Assembly (NCBI GenBank): GCA_964624795.1
Contig: CAZUZS010000057.1
Span: 1 to 34,713, forward strand
DNA from: CAZUZS01 sp964624795
Lineage (GTDB): Bacteria > Calditrichota > Calditrichia > RBG-13-44-9
Reading direction: 5' to 3'
DNA length: 34,713 nucleotides
In this document: positions 1 through 8,891 of the stretch, one piece after another
Layout of the letters: each line of letters begins with the position of its first letter
Position numbering within the stretch: the stretch's first letter is position 1
Notes under the pieces: model-generated
What the model was told of the DNA's origin: nothing
Database searches by the model: none
What the model saw: only the letters and a program-made list of their open reading frames with translations
Translations under genes and position numbers: made by a program

Positions 1-19
1 TCCATCCGCCAAAACCATT

Positions 20-1213
20 TTACAGCCCAAAACGAAGGCCCAGGCTATACCCGGTATCTTCCGGCAACAATTTGGAGCCGAAAAGCTTCACCTGAAATAA
101 CCCCATGTGCATGTATAAAACATTAAATAAATTGAGGCCGATTTTTTCTTCAATAATGGGACCGAGGAAGAATTTTTCTTTTTTTTCATATCCATAATCA
201 AGGCTTTCGGTGCCGCCGCCGATTTTCAAATTGCCTTCCAGATAAAAACCGCGTGTGGTTTCCGAGAAGTAATAACGACCGCCAATCCAGATACCAAAAT
301 TCACGAATTGTCCCTCCAGCCAATCATCCATATTCGTGACCTTGAATACGGTCAGCGCATATCCCAAGCCGGAGTGGAATTGCGATTTCGGACGCCGACG
401 ATAAAGATCATACGAAATATCTATGCCGGACTCCACTTTGTTGCCTTCGTAATAGGAAACGCCAATACTGGCGTATGATAGATTTTGTCTCAACTGTGGA
501 GGACTTTCTTGATTTGAAGGCGCGGATGCAGCAGAGGTTTCCGTTTCTTCTAGCTGGGCATGCACCGCGGCATAATTATCTGTGCTCGATGGATCGGCCA
601 GGACAATCCTGTGTTTTTCGCACCGGTCATAATAGGATTGAATGAATTTCCTGGTGCACTCCGCAATGCCGTCATTAATCAAATTCTTTAACGAAGCCGT
701 AACATCTGCTGCTTTAACGGACGTGTTGGAGGAAATGCGCGCCACCGCAAATGAGTCGGCAGTAATGGGAAACACAAATCGCAACCGGCAATCAAAATAT
801 CCAAATTCCGAAAATGCATGTGTTTTTTCATATACTTCAAATATCTCAATATGGATAGTGATGGGTGTTACCTCAGGCTGGGCGCCTGCCGAATCGATCA
901 TCTGGGAAACTGCCTGTCCGACAAATTCCGAAACTGGTATGTCCAACTCATAGGGCACCTTCCTGTTGATAAGGCCGGTTTGTGCAATTCCGGCAAAATG
1001 AGGTTCAACATCGCGTTCATCTATTACCTGGTAAACACGGGCATGTCCCCTTTTCAGATTTTCATTGGCAATGGGCATATTGCTGAAATCCGGTTTATAG
1101 AGAACCCGGCTTCCGCCGCAGCCCGGTATTGAAAAGAACAATAAAAGCAATAATAAAAAACGGATTGCCTTCGATTTCCATACAAAATAAGAAACAGACT
1201 TTATCTCATTCAT
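20..1213 (-). CDS. Lipoprotein with possible C-terminal outer-membrane barrel, unknown function
   Basis: A 397-residue protein of no family I recognise. The N-terminus has a lysine-containing head, a leucine-rich hydrophobic core (about residues 17-29) and a lipobox ending SIPGC, so Cys32 would be the lipidated residue after cleavage by signal peptidase II. Residues about 45-200 form a globular region. Residues about 245-397 are rich in alternating aromatic and glycine residues (for example YASIGVSYYEG) and end in LGLRFGL, which resembles transmembrane beta strands of an outer-membrane barrel. A low-complexity Ser/Glu/Ala linker (about 220-240) separates the two parts. The start lies 20 bases downstream of the preceding lipoprotein gene, so the two are probably co-transcribed. 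The export call is firm; the barrel is an inference from composition. Confidence 0.75.
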   Translation of the reverse strand: MNEIKSVSYFVWKSKAIRFLLLLLLFFSIPGCGGSRVLYKPDFSNMPIANENLKRGHARVYQVIDERDVEPHFAGIAQTGLINRKVPYELDIPVSEFVGQAVSQMIDSAGAQPEVTPITIHIEIFEVYEKTHAFSEFGYFDCRLRFVFPITADSFAVARISSNTSVKAADVTASLKNLINDGIAECTRKFIQSYYDRCEKHRIVLADPSSTDNYAAVHAQLEETETSAASAPSNQESPPQLRQNLSYASIGVSYYEGNKVESGIDISYDLYRRRPKSQFHSGLGYALTVFKVTNMDDWLEGQFVNFGIWIGGRYYFSETTRGFYLEGNLKIGGGTESLDYGYEKKEKFFLGPIIEEKIGLNLFNVLYMHMGLFQVKLFGSKLLPEDTGYSLGLRFGL

Positions 1214-1233
1214 TATCCAGCCGCCTTTTCGAA

Positions 1234-2130
1234 TTACTTTGTGGTTTGGGGTACCTTTATGGTTTCAAATTCCGGCCCGGTTTGAGTATCGTTGTTACTT
1301 TTAAAGGTAAGGGGCGAGACAACGAACGGCAACTGCGAGCCGGTGCTTGTTTCTATTCCCTCCGGGGCGTCAACTGTAATTGTGTGGATGTTCTCTTCAG
1401 TGTTCATGCTCCTGGCGGCTTCCTGCAGCAATGCTCCCACAAGACCAAAGGCAAAACCAACCATCGCGTCGGATGGCCGACTTACGATTTTATATGATAC
1501 GGCACAGGTGTTTGGCGACCGCTCGGGTAAATTATCGAGATGAATGTCACCGACATAATTTATGCAATTGGGAGCTACCTCGAATCGCATGTTTGGAATA
1601 TCAGTTGAAACATCCACAAAATCTCGATTATTTTTGAAAACGATTTTGCTCACGTAGTAGGTACCAGGTGCGATGCAATAGGCAAATTTTTCTCCCTGAA
1701 CGAGCTTGATTTTTACTTTTTTTTGGGTGGAATCAGCCTTGTTCGCCAGTTCCATATCCAATGTCCAAGTGATTTTATATCTTCCTGGAACGGTCCCATG
1801 AATCACATTCCTGTTTTCATCAATTACACAAACCAGATCCTTAAACGAATATTTTTTAGGATCGGGATTTGACAAGTAATTTTGTTTCTCTTCGTCAAAG
1901 ATAATACCATCATCATTTACTTCCACTATTTTACCATATTTGGTTGTTGTCCCATTAAAATTCTCGGTAACAATGGCAGCAACTTTTCCCTTCCACAGAT
2001 AATCATCCTGGAAAGATCCTTCGATCACTGTGCGGCAACTCGAGTTTTTGTCAAACCGGACTGCCTTTCCTCCCGAACAACTCATCATGGCGAATGAAAG
2101 TAAAATAACGCAAAGTAGCAAGTTTTTCAT
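1234..2130 (-). CDS. Lipoprotein of unknown function
   Basis: A 298-residue protein beginning with a short signal peptide and lipobox (FAMMSC, Cys18 predicted lipidated), followed by a Gly/Lys-rich tether. The mature part is predominantly beta-like, with an early segment (about 30-110) reading like a small sheet domain and a helical hydrophobic stretch near residues 225-240 (AMVGFAFGLVGALLQEA). I recognise no family. It is the first gene of an apparent two-gene unit with the lipoprotein at 20-1213, from which it is separated by 20 bases. Likely anchored in the outer or inner membrane facing the periplasm; the sorting destination cannot be told from the sequence. Confidence 0.75.
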   Translation of the reverse strand: MKNLLLCVILLSFAMMSCSGGKAVRFDKNSSCRTVIEGSFQDDYLWKGKVAAIVTENFNGTTTKYGKIVEVNDDGIIFDEEKQNYLSNPDPKKYSFKDLVCVIDENRNVIHGTVPGRYKITWTLDMELANKADSTQKKVKIKLVQGEKFAYCIAPGTYYVSKIVFKNNRDFVDVSTDIPNMRFEVAPNCINYVGDIHLDNLPERSPNTCAVSYKIVSRPSDAMVGFAFGLVGALLQEAARSMNTEENIHTITVDAPEGIETSTGSQLPFVVSPLTFKSNNDTQTGPEFETIKVPQTTK

Positions 2131-2249
2131 TGAAAAATACTCCCGAAATTTGTTGATATTTCTATTGAGCTAAGTAGTAAATAAAAATCCTTCAGAGAAC
2201 TTCCTTCATCACCTGAAAGCAAGAGCGGAAATCATCTGAAAAAAATTTA

Positions 2250-3650
2250 TCATAAACTATATCCGAATTTTAAAGCCAGAAAAAGGTTTCCATTAAAATA
2301 GGATTGAACCTGGATCAGGTATTTGAGCTTCATTACATACGATATGTCCAGTCCGGGCGAAATGGCAAATTCTGAATAATCGGATTTATCATGCTGGAGC
2401 TCATATCCCTCCTGCCATTTGGTGACCCCTAATTGTGTAATTTCACTTAAAATGCCTACCTTTTCGCGGTAATCTGTAAAATAAGAAATTCGATTCCACT
2501 GCAGAAGCACACCGCAGTCGAAGCTGAGATTGTTAGATATGAAAAATATAGGTGCCGTCACCTTTGAATAATAGCTTTGAAGTTGAATATCCGATATTTT
2601 TACTTCATCAATATTGTAATGATAGGTGGTTTTATCGTAATAATCCTGTGAATAATAGACTTCAGTATTCGAAAACCCCACCCCCTGCTCCATATTCGTT
2701 TTACCGGGGCTTCCTGCCCAGCCAATCTCAAATTTTACATAGCTGAAAAGATCGAAATAATCCCGGAGGAAGTATTTATACTGCAGGCCAACGGAAATTT
2801 GGTTGCGCCTGAAGTCGCCCATTCCGCTGTAAACTTCCAATCCCTGGTTTACATGTTTCAATATATCAGAATGGTTTAAATTTTGATTAATAAAAACATT
2901 TCCGATTTTTAATGTGAGTTTATGTTTTCTGAATTGTGCATAATTATCCTGCAGATATGTCAGGATCAATTTATGATGCTGTAATTTTGTTTCCGAATTT
3001 GCTTCATTATTATCAAATAAGTACCACTCATCCAGAGATTTATCCACAATTTTCCGGCTTACCGGGGAATCTGTTGAATTCCCGGAACTGGAATAGGAGA
3101 TATAATCACCGAGCTTTTCCTTTTCTAACTCCCGGCAGATTTTTCCATAATCGCTTTTTGCGTCATAACCGGGATTCTTCTTCAGAGAATAATAAATTTT
3201 CTTAAAATAATAAATCTTATTTTGATCGGGATTGTAAGGGCACTCAACTATTTTTTCCTGAAAATTGGCGCTGAAAAAATTGCGATAATATTTTTTAGCC
3301 TGATTTCCGAGGCGGGTGTTTAAAGTCAATCTGCCGATTGCTGCAACTTCCTGTTCTGCCCATTTTTTTCTCATCAGAAGCGCCCGTTTCTCCAGCGCAT
3401 CGAGATAATGAAAAGAATTTTTCTCATTATCGTTCATGGATTGGTTATAGAAGCGATCCAGAAAATTCAGGTAAAAATAGATCAGATCAGGATTTAGTTT
3501 GCCATAAAAATCAAGCTTTTGGTTTGCCAGTTTTCTTAAATTGGCAACTGTTTTAATTTTCGAAGGAATTTGCTGCTCATAAAGACTTAGTACCTCCTGA
3601 GAGTAAGAGATGGAGACAAAAAACAAAGTAAAAAGTAAAATTTTCTTCAT
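2250..3650 (-). CDS. Exported protein of unknown function, barrel-like C-terminus
   Basis: The reading frame extends upstream to 3689, but the start at 3650 is preferred: it is preceded by AAAGGGAG at good spacing and begins a clean signal peptide (MKKILLFTLFFVSISYSQ) with predicted cleavage after Ser-Tyr-Ser. The protein is then 466 residues. The first half is helical and charged (about 20-240). The second half has alternating aromatic/polar strands and ends KFGYSL, which would suit a C-terminal outer-membrane strand. I recognise no family. It is on the same strand as the two lipoproteins downstream but separated from them by about 120 bases, so it may be transcribed separately. Function unknown; export is well supported. 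Confidence 0.75.
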   Translation of the reverse strand: MKKILLFTLFFVSISYSQEVLSLYEQQIPSKIKTVANLRKLANQKLDFYGKLNPDLIYFYLNFLDRFYNQSMNDNEKNSFHYLDALEKRALLMRKKWAEQEVAAIGRLTLNTRLGNQAKKYYRNFFSANFQEKIVECPYNPDQNKIYYFKKIYYSLKKNPGYDAKSDYGKICRELEKEKLGDYISYSSSGNSTDSPVSRKIVDKSLDEWYLFDNNEANSETKLQHHKLILTYLQDNYAQFRKHKLTLKIGNVFINQNLNHSDILKHVNQGLEVYSGMGDFRRNQISVGLQYKYFLRDYFDLFSYVKFEIGWAGSPGKTNMEQGVGFSNTEVYYSQDYYDKTTYHYNIDEVKISDIQLQSYYSKVTAPIFFISNNLSFDCGVLLQWNRISYFTDYREKVGILSEITQLGVTKWQEGYELQHDKSDYSEFAISPGLDISYVMKLKYLIQVQSYFNGNLFLALKFGYSL

Positions 3651-3805
3651 AAAATATCTCCCTTTGAAGAATTGACAGAATAAGCACATGGTTAGGCAAA
3701 ACTGCTTATTTTCGTATTACAATTCCCTGTGAACAAATTAACTTAATATTGCCGTCCTTTAGAAAATAGCTGCCGCATTAAAATCGGTATTCTATTTTTT
3801 TGTTA

Positions 3806-4360
3806 CTAAATAATATCCATTTGAAATGAAAAAATCCAGAAAAAAATTTTTTTGATGCAATTCTTTGGAATTTGGATGTGCATAGGCGCAACCCGGAATG
3901 ATTTCAACAGGAAAAGCCTGATCAATAATTCGATTTTTACCCGGTGGATATTGCAGGATTCGGCGACACTATTTACTTCGATAATACTGAATTCCACAAT
4001 TCGCAATTTCACGTTTTCTATAATCCATTGCAAAATCGCCATTACCACCAGTAGTGCAATGGTTTCCTTAAGTTATGCATACACAGAAGGCACGTCGGAC
4101 TCCACGGTTGGGAGCGTGTGATATAATCCTTTCAATTTCGGCATCCGGTATTACAGGCTGGCGCCGGACCGCAGCGTGGTCTCAATAGCAGACAGATATC
4201 CTCTGGGAAGTACAGTCAATTTTTTTCCCCGGCAACTGCCGACATCTGCAGCCAAGACGTCATTATTCAGCCAGCGTTCATCAGACTTTTTCAGAATGGA
4301 CGGATCGGCTCCGACATATTTTTCGCTTATATGTTTTACGAATTTCTCCCGCCTGCTCAT
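3806..4360 (-). pseudogene. Possible decayed gene with two in-frame stops
   Basis: Between the exported protein gene and the cyclase gene there are about 725 bases with no convincing intact gene. On the minus strand a single reading frame runs from an ATG at 4358-4360 to 3806, about 185 codons, interrupted only by stops at 4151-4153 and near 4069-4071. The first segment (69 residues) is polar and protein-like, with charged helices. The last segment (about 85 residues) begins with a hydrophobic stretch (ALLVVMAILQWII). A 90-codon open frame also exists on the plus strand at 3852-4121, so an open frame alone is weak evidence here. I recognise no family. This may be a degraded gene or chance openness. 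Confidence 0.25.
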
Positions 4361-4415
4361 AAACCTGACAATTTGTAAAGAAAATACCGTACCAAATCTA
4401 AATCCGGGATAGGTT

Positions 4416-5081
4416 TTACTTCAGCGGCCGGATAATAGCCCTCGCCGGCGCGCCGTCACTTCTGTCAATTTTCAGGGGCAGGCAGATCAACTCATAATTA
4501 CCTGGATTTACGTTGCGCAGTGTCAAGCCCTCAATAATCCAGATTCCCGCTTCAAGAAGCGCGCGATGAACTTGGGTCTCATTTTTGTTGTAACCGCTTA
4601 CCGAAAGATAGTCGATTCCCACGGTTTGCACATGTCTCTCAGCAAGGAATTCTGCGGCCTCCGTAGTAAGGTGCACAAATTCTTCCCGGAACGGCTCCTT
4701 TTCCCATTCCCGTTCGGAGTTCACGGTTTTGAAAAGAATGCGCTCCCCCACCGTTATCTTGAGGGTTTCAAGATCGCGCTTTTTAATCGATTCGGGATCT
4801 CTTATTTCAATTACCCGCGCGGTTCCGATGGTTGCAGAGAACGGCATTTCATCCATTCCGCGCCCATCTTGTACAAAGTGCAATGGGGCGTCCATGTGGG
4901 TGCCGGTATGTGCTGCCATCTCCAACTTCGTGAGGTTGGCCTCGTCTCCCTGTTCGATGTCGCTAATCCGGTAAATAGAAATTTCGGGATCGCCCGGCCA
5001 GTGTGCCATGCCGGCAGTGAGCGAAACCGAGATATCGATCCAGCCGGAAGAAAGATCTTCATATCTGTCTTGTGTGCTCAT
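4416..5081 (-). CDS. Cyclase family hydrolase (kynurenine formamidase-like)
   Basis: A 221-residue protein of the cyclase/kynurenine formamidase family (PF04199). Members are metal-dependent hydrolases; the best known opens N-formylkynurenine in tryptophan breakdown, while others act on cyclic imides or lactone-like substrates. The family metal-binding signature HxGTHxDxPxH is intact as HTGTHMDAPLH, giving His58, His62, Asp64 and His68. An early WPGDP segment (residues 28-32) and the C-terminal ICLPLKIDRSDGAPARAI are also typical. Length is normal and there is no signal peptide, so it is cytoplasmic. The ATG follows CAGGAG at about seven bases. No tryptophan-catabolism neighbour is present, so the substrate is not assigned. 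Confidence 0.88.
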   Translation of the reverse strand: MSTQDRYEDLSSGWIDISVSLTAGMAHWPGDPEISIYRISDIEQGDEANLTKLEMAAHTGTHMDAPLHFVQDGRGMDEMPFSATIGTARVIEIRDPESIKKRDLETLKITVGERILFKTVNSEREWEKEPFREEFVHLTTEAAEFLAERHVQTVGIDYLSVSGYNKNETQVHRALLEAGIWIIEGLTLRNVNPGNYELICLPLKIDRSDGAPARAIIRPLK

Positions 5082-5493
5082 TCCGGTCTCCTGCTGATTT
5101 CCAAACTTTCAGTTCATGACGGGAAGTCAATTCCAGGCCGTCATTTTGCGCAAAATAATCAGATACTTCTTCAAAAGGAAGAACCAATTTCAACAGGGTT
5201 CTGCATAATCACTCCAATCAGCCAGACATCGAAAGATTTTCTGTATTGTACCAGAATGCCAAAGTCCCGCCTGTAAAATATTTTCTCAACAAAATCTTCA
5301 AATCAGGAGGAAAATTCAAAGCATAAATCTGCCTTTCCTGTTCCTGCCGCTAATTGAATGTACTGCTGTATATGAGCAGATATCGCTGGTCACCCCTAAA
5401 ATCTGACAAAATCGATCATAACATTAAACTTCTGGCACCAAATATGTTTTCCCCAATAGACGATGGCGCAAAAAACAAGAAAGGGGTTATTAA
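5082..5493. other. Intergenic region with possible minus-strand gene debris
   Basis: About 410 bases without an intact gene. On the minus strand one frame is open from about 5380 to 5171 with a single stop at 5303-5305 (the part after it is 43 residues, containing RRDFGILVQYRKSFDVW). After a one-base shift near 5173 it continues as EEVSDYFAQNDGLELTSRHE towards the cyclase start. A competing frame contains YALNFPPDLKILL, which resembles the proline-aspartate core of SUKH proteins. These could be remnants of a decayed gene, but openness of this length is not beyond chance. Only the ribosome binding site for the next plus-strand gene (about 5481-5487) is clear. Confidence 0.25.
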
Positions 5494-6276
5494 ATGCGTT
5501 CATATTATTTTCTGATTATTATCTACTCAATCCTCATTGCACTCTTCACCGGATGTGAGAAGGATTCCACCGGCTCCAAACCGAATACCGGCACGCTAAA
5601 AATATTTCTGGCCGATTCACCGGCGATGTACGATTCAGTGAACATAACTTTTTCCGAGATCAGTGCTCACCTGGATTCGGAATGGGTGAGGGTGCAGGGT
5701 CAGCCCAAGACGGTTAATTTACTGGACTATGCCAATGGGAATGCACTTCTTCTCAGCTCGGCAAATGTGCCAGCCGGAAAATACACCCAGATTCGACTGA
5801 TAATCGATTCAGCCACGGTGTGGGTCGACAGTCAGTCTCATCCGTTGGCCGTTCCCAGTGGAGCGCAGACCGGCCTCAAGTTCGGTCCACAATTCACCAT
5901 AAGCGAGGGCCTATCTTATGAGCTGCTAATCGATTTTGACGCTCAGAGATCTATTGTTACCACGGGGCCGCCAAATAATCCCACCGGCTATAAATTAAAA
6001 CCGCATATCCGGGTTACCTCCCGCGCCGTTACCGGCTCGATCTCCGGCCTGGTGACAAATCCCGACGATGTCCCGGTTGCTTATGCAATCTCCGGCGCTG
6101 ATACTGTTAATACGGCGCTGGTTAACCAGGCGGACTCCACATTCGTGCTGGCATTTCTGCCGGAAGGGTTTTACCAGGTCAGTATCACCGATACCATGGG
6201 ACTCTCATTCACGCAGGAAAACGTTCAGGTGACCGCAGGAGAAAATAATAATTTAGGCAGCGTTACCCTGCAATAA
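5494..6276 (+). CDS. DUF4382 domain lipoprotein
   Basis: A 260-residue lipoprotein: hydrophobic signal, lipobox LFTGC (Cys21), then a short Ser/Gly tether. Residues about 33-180 match the DUF4382 family (PF14321) as I know it: the opening GTLKIFLADSPAMYDSVNIT, a central PAGKYTQIRLIID and a closing KLKPHIRV are characteristic. Residues about 185-260 form a second beta domain (GSISGLVTNPDDVPVAYAIS) resembling carboxypeptidase-regulatory/CNA-B-like repeats found on bacterial surfaces. DUF4382 proteins are surface or periplasmic lipoproteins of unknown role. The ATG at 5494 follows AAGGGG (5481-5486). It stands alone on the plus strand, with a hairpin right after it at 6304-6337 that could end the transcript. 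Confidence 0.85.
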   Translation: MRSYYFLIIIYSILIALFTGCEKDSTGSKPNTGTLKIFLADSPAMYDSVNITFSEISAHLDSEWVRVQGQPKTVNLLDYANGNALLLSSANVPAGKYTQIRLIIDSATVWVDSQSHPLAVPSGAQTGLKFGPQFTISEGLSYELLIDFDAQRSIVTTGPPNNPTGYKLKPHIRVTSRAVTGSISGLVTNPDDVPVAYAISGADTVNTALVNQADSTFVLAFLPEGFYQVSITDTMGLSFTQENVQVTAGENNNLGSVTLQ

Positions 6277-6303
6277 ATTTTAAATCCAACGGAGGCCAAA
6301 ATG

Positions 6304-6350
6304 TGGGTGAGTTGGCAGCTTGTCTACCACTCACTCATATTTATTTTGTG
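6304..6350 (+). terminator. Possible terminator after DUF4382 gene
   Basis: TGGGTGAGT (6304-6312) can pair with ACTCACTCA (6329-6337), nine pairs including one G-U, and the stem can extend inwards with GGCAG/CTACC around one mismatch. The sequence downstream is T-rich (TATTTATTTT). It lies 28 bases past the stop codon. It overlaps the stop of the sigma-54 activator remnant on the other strand. Confidence 0.45.
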
Positions 6351-6465
6351 AGTCAAAGTAGTTCAGTTTTTCCATTTTGCTGTGCAGTGTGCTGCGCGGC
6401 GATTTTAACTGCCGCTCTGCCTTGTTCAGCGCCCAACCAATAACTACCCTTTTCCCCCGTGCCAT
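6331..6465 (-). pseudogene. Remnant of sigma-54-dependent activator (Fis-type helix-turn-helix)
   Basis: On the minus strand a 44-residue open stretch ends at 6331 and contains AERQLKSPRSTLHSKMEKL. This closely resembles the C-terminal Fis-type helix-turn-helix of NtrC/FhlA-class enhancer-binding proteins, where a GW segment is followed by AA-x-x-L-x-L-x-x-STL-x-x-RMxKL. The AAA+ domain that should precede it is missing; the bases upstream (6466-6605) show only short broken frames on this strand. It is therefore most likely the 3' end of a lost regulator gene. The alternative, a tiny independent DNA-binding protein starting at the ATG 6463-6465, is less likely because no ribosome binding site is evident. 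Confidence 0.5.
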
Positions 6466-6605
6466 AAATCTGCTAAGAGATTTTTTCTTATGGCAACAAT
6501 TTTAAATTCGAGGGATATTAAAATGTCTGAAGGCGTAATTCAGAATCAAAAAGAAATATTGATTAGCTGGAAAACAGGTTGGATTTCTGACATAAGGAGT
6601 AAAAA

Positions 6606-8816
6606 ATGGGCTATCGGAGTGAAACAAAAATCAGGTTAAAACATTTTGTTATCTTGTTACTTTTGGCATTATTTGGAGTGACATTAGTACTTAATACGGG
6701 ATGCAATGACATGAAGAAACGAGAGGAACCACCCGCAGCACGCATTGACGATGTGAAAGATACAATTCACGGCGTGGAAGTGGACGATCCCTACCGCTGG
6801 CTTGAAAACTGGGATAACCCGGAAGTGCAAACCTGGAGCAATGCGGAAAATGCTTACGCTCACAAATACCTTGATGCCCTCCCCTCCAGGGGAAAAATTC
6901 GCGCCCGCATCAATGAAATCATGAATGCAAAAGTATCCCGGTATTATTCGCTGAGATGGATAAACGGGGAGCTTTTTGCCATGAAATTCCAGCCGCCGCT
7001 GAATCAGTCCATTCTGGTTGTAATTCCTTCGCTGGAAAAGCTTGAATCCGAAAGGGCGATCGTGAATCCCAACTTGCTTGATACCAGCGGCGGCACCAGC
7101 ATCGATTGGTATGTGCCGTCACCGGATGGCAGGCTGGTAGCGGTTTCGCTTTCCAAAGGCGGTTCGGAATCCGGCGATGTTCATGTTTACGAAACTGCCA
7201 GCGGCAGGGAAACCGGCAAAGTTATCAAACGCGTTAATGGCGGCACTGCCGGCGGCGATCTTGCGTGGCTGCCGGACGGTTCCGGTTTCTATTACACCCG
7301 CTACCCGCGACCAGGTGAACACAGCGAAGAAGACATTAATTTCTACCAGCAGGTGTGGTTTCACCAAATGGGAAAGCCGGTGGAAACCGACCGCTACGTT
7401 ATTGGAAAAGATTTTCCGCGTATCGCGGAGATTGCGCTGGAGTCCGATCCCCATTCCGGGCGGCTGATCGTTCAGGTGCAGTACGGCGACAGCGGACGTT
7501 TCATGTTTTTCCTGCTGCAGCCGGATGGCACATGGCAGCAAATTGCCACTTTCGAGGATCAGGTGGAAGCAGTTGTTTTCGGGAAAAATGACGATCTGCT
7601 GCTTCTCTCCCGAAAGGATGCCCCCAATGGCAAAATTCTCCTGTTGCCCGCAGACGAGCCGGTTCTGAAAAAAGCATCGACCCTTATCCCGGAGGGTGAA
7701 CAGAGCATTGTCTACAGTTTCAGGTCAACTCCCGCCATAACCGTAACCGAAAACGACATTTACCTGATTTACCAGTTGGGCGGTCCGAATGAGATCAGGG
7801 CATTTGATTTCAGCGGGGAGCCTTTAACTGCCCCGGAGGCTCCGCCGATCTCCAGCACCAGCGAGATGGTCGCCCTCAATGGAAACAATATCCTCTTCCG
7901 GAATTCTTCCTACATACACCCCTCTGCGTGGTACCTGTTCGATGAGCCAACGGCGACCAAAACGGAAATCGCGCTTGGCGATAAATATCCTTTCAATTTT
8001 GGCGATGTTGAGGTTGTCCGGGAATATTCAACGTCGAAAGACGGCACGCGAATCCCGGTTAATATCATCCGCCAAAAGGGAATCCAATTGGACGGTTCAC
8101 ACCCGGTTTTACTTACGGGCTATGGGGGATTTGCTATTAGCCGGACACCGCGATTTAATCCGCTCAATCTGGTGTGGCTTGAGCAGGGCGGTGTTTTTGC
8201 GGAAGCCAATTTGCGCGGCGGCTCAGAGTTTGGCGAGAAATGGCACCACGCCGGAATGCTAACGCATAAGCAGAATGTGTTCGATGATTTCGCTGCCGCG
8301 ATGCAGCACCTCATCGACGCCGGTTATACAAGCCCGCAAAAGCTGGCCATAATTGGCGGCTCCAACGGTGGCTTGCTGATGGGCGCCATGATTACCCAGC
8401 ATCCGGATTTGTTCCGGGCAACCGTTTCCCAGGTTGGCCTCTACGACATGATTCGTTCGGAGCTGACTTCCAACGGCCAGTTCAACATACCGGAATACGG
8501 CACTGTAAATAATCCGGAGCAATTCAAGGCGCTGCTGGCCTACTCGCCTTATCACAATGTGAAAGATGGCGTGGCATATCCTTCGATCTTGTTCATGACC
8601 GGCGCCAACGATCCGCGGGTGAATCCGATGCATTCCCGCAAAATGACCGCCCGGCTGCAGGCCGCAACATCGTCCGATTCACCAATCCTGCTGCGGACCA
8701 GCGCTACCACCGGGCACGGCATTGGCACCCCCTTGAACACATTGGTGGATGAAGAGACCGATATCTATTCGTTTCTTTTTCACGAATTGGGGATGAAGTA
8801 CCACACGGTGAAGTGA
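6606..8816 (+). CDS. Prolyl oligopeptidase family serine peptidase (S9A), membrane-anchored
   Basis: A 736-residue peptidase of MEROPS family S9A, which cuts short peptides after proline. Residues about 45-460 form the N-terminal helix and seven-bladed propeller (opening with DPYRWLENWDNPEVQTWSNA, typical of the family); residues about 465-736 are the alpha/beta hydrolase domain. The catalytic triad is visible: Ser586 in GGSNGGLLMG, Asp669 in TGANDPRVNP and His704 in TTGHGIG. An N-terminal hydrophobic segment ends in NTGC (Cys33), an imperfect lipobox, so the enzyme is exported and either lipidated or anchored. Start: ATG at 6606 after AAGGAG (6594-6599). It is convergent with the zinc-ribbon gene that follows. 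The two further secreted peptidases nearby suggest peptide scavenging. Confidence 0.93.
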   Translation: MGYRSETKIRLKHFVILLLLALFGVTLVLNTGCNDMKKREEPPAARIDDVKDTIHGVEVDDPYRWLENWDNPEVQTWSNAENAYAHKYLDALPSRGKIRARINEIMNAKVSRYYSLRWINGELFAMKFQPPLNQSILVVIPSLEKLESERAIVNPNLLDTSGGTSIDWYVPSPDGRLVAVSLSKGGSESGDVHVYETASGRETGKVIKRVNGGTAGGDLAWLPDGSGFYYTRYPRPGEHSEEDINFYQQVWFHQMGKPVETDRYVIGKDFPRIAEIALESDPHSGRLIVQVQYGDSGRFMFFLLQPDGTWQQIATFEDQVEAVVFGKNDDLLLLSRKDAPNGKILLLPADEPVLKKASTLIPEGEQSIVYSFRSTPAITVTENDIYLIYQLGGPNEIRAFDFSGEPLTAPEAPPISSTSEMVALNGNNILFRNSSYIHPSAWYLFDEPTATKTEIALGDKYPFNFGDVEVVREYSTSKDGTRIPVNIIRQKGIQLDGSHPVLLTGYGGFAISRTPRFNPLNLVWLEQGGVFAEANLRGGSEFGEKWHHAGMLTHKQNVFDDFAAAMQHLIDAGYTSPQKLAIIGGSNGGLLMGAMITQHPDLFRATVSQVGLYDMIRSELTSNGQFNIPEYGTVNNPEQFKALLAYSPYHNVKDGVAYPSILFMTGANDPRVNPMHSRKMTARLQAATSSDSPILLRTSATTGHGIGTPLNTLVDEETDIYSFLFHELGMKYHTVK

Positions 8817-8891
8817 GTTGCGCCCCAATCTGGATATTGGAGTGCTGCTACATGGTGGCCGCTACGCGGGAGGATTGCAGCGTGGGCTGGA

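Noticed and set aside
3852..4121. An 89-codon plus-strand ORF in the empty region.
   Set aside because: It is antisense to another open frame, has no ribosome binding site and shows no recognised motif.
6523..6639. A 38-codon plus-strand ORF overlapping the S9A start, with a GAGGG site before it, as a leader peptide.
   Set aside because: It overlaps the S9A start out of frame, shows no attenuation structure and has no recognisable content.
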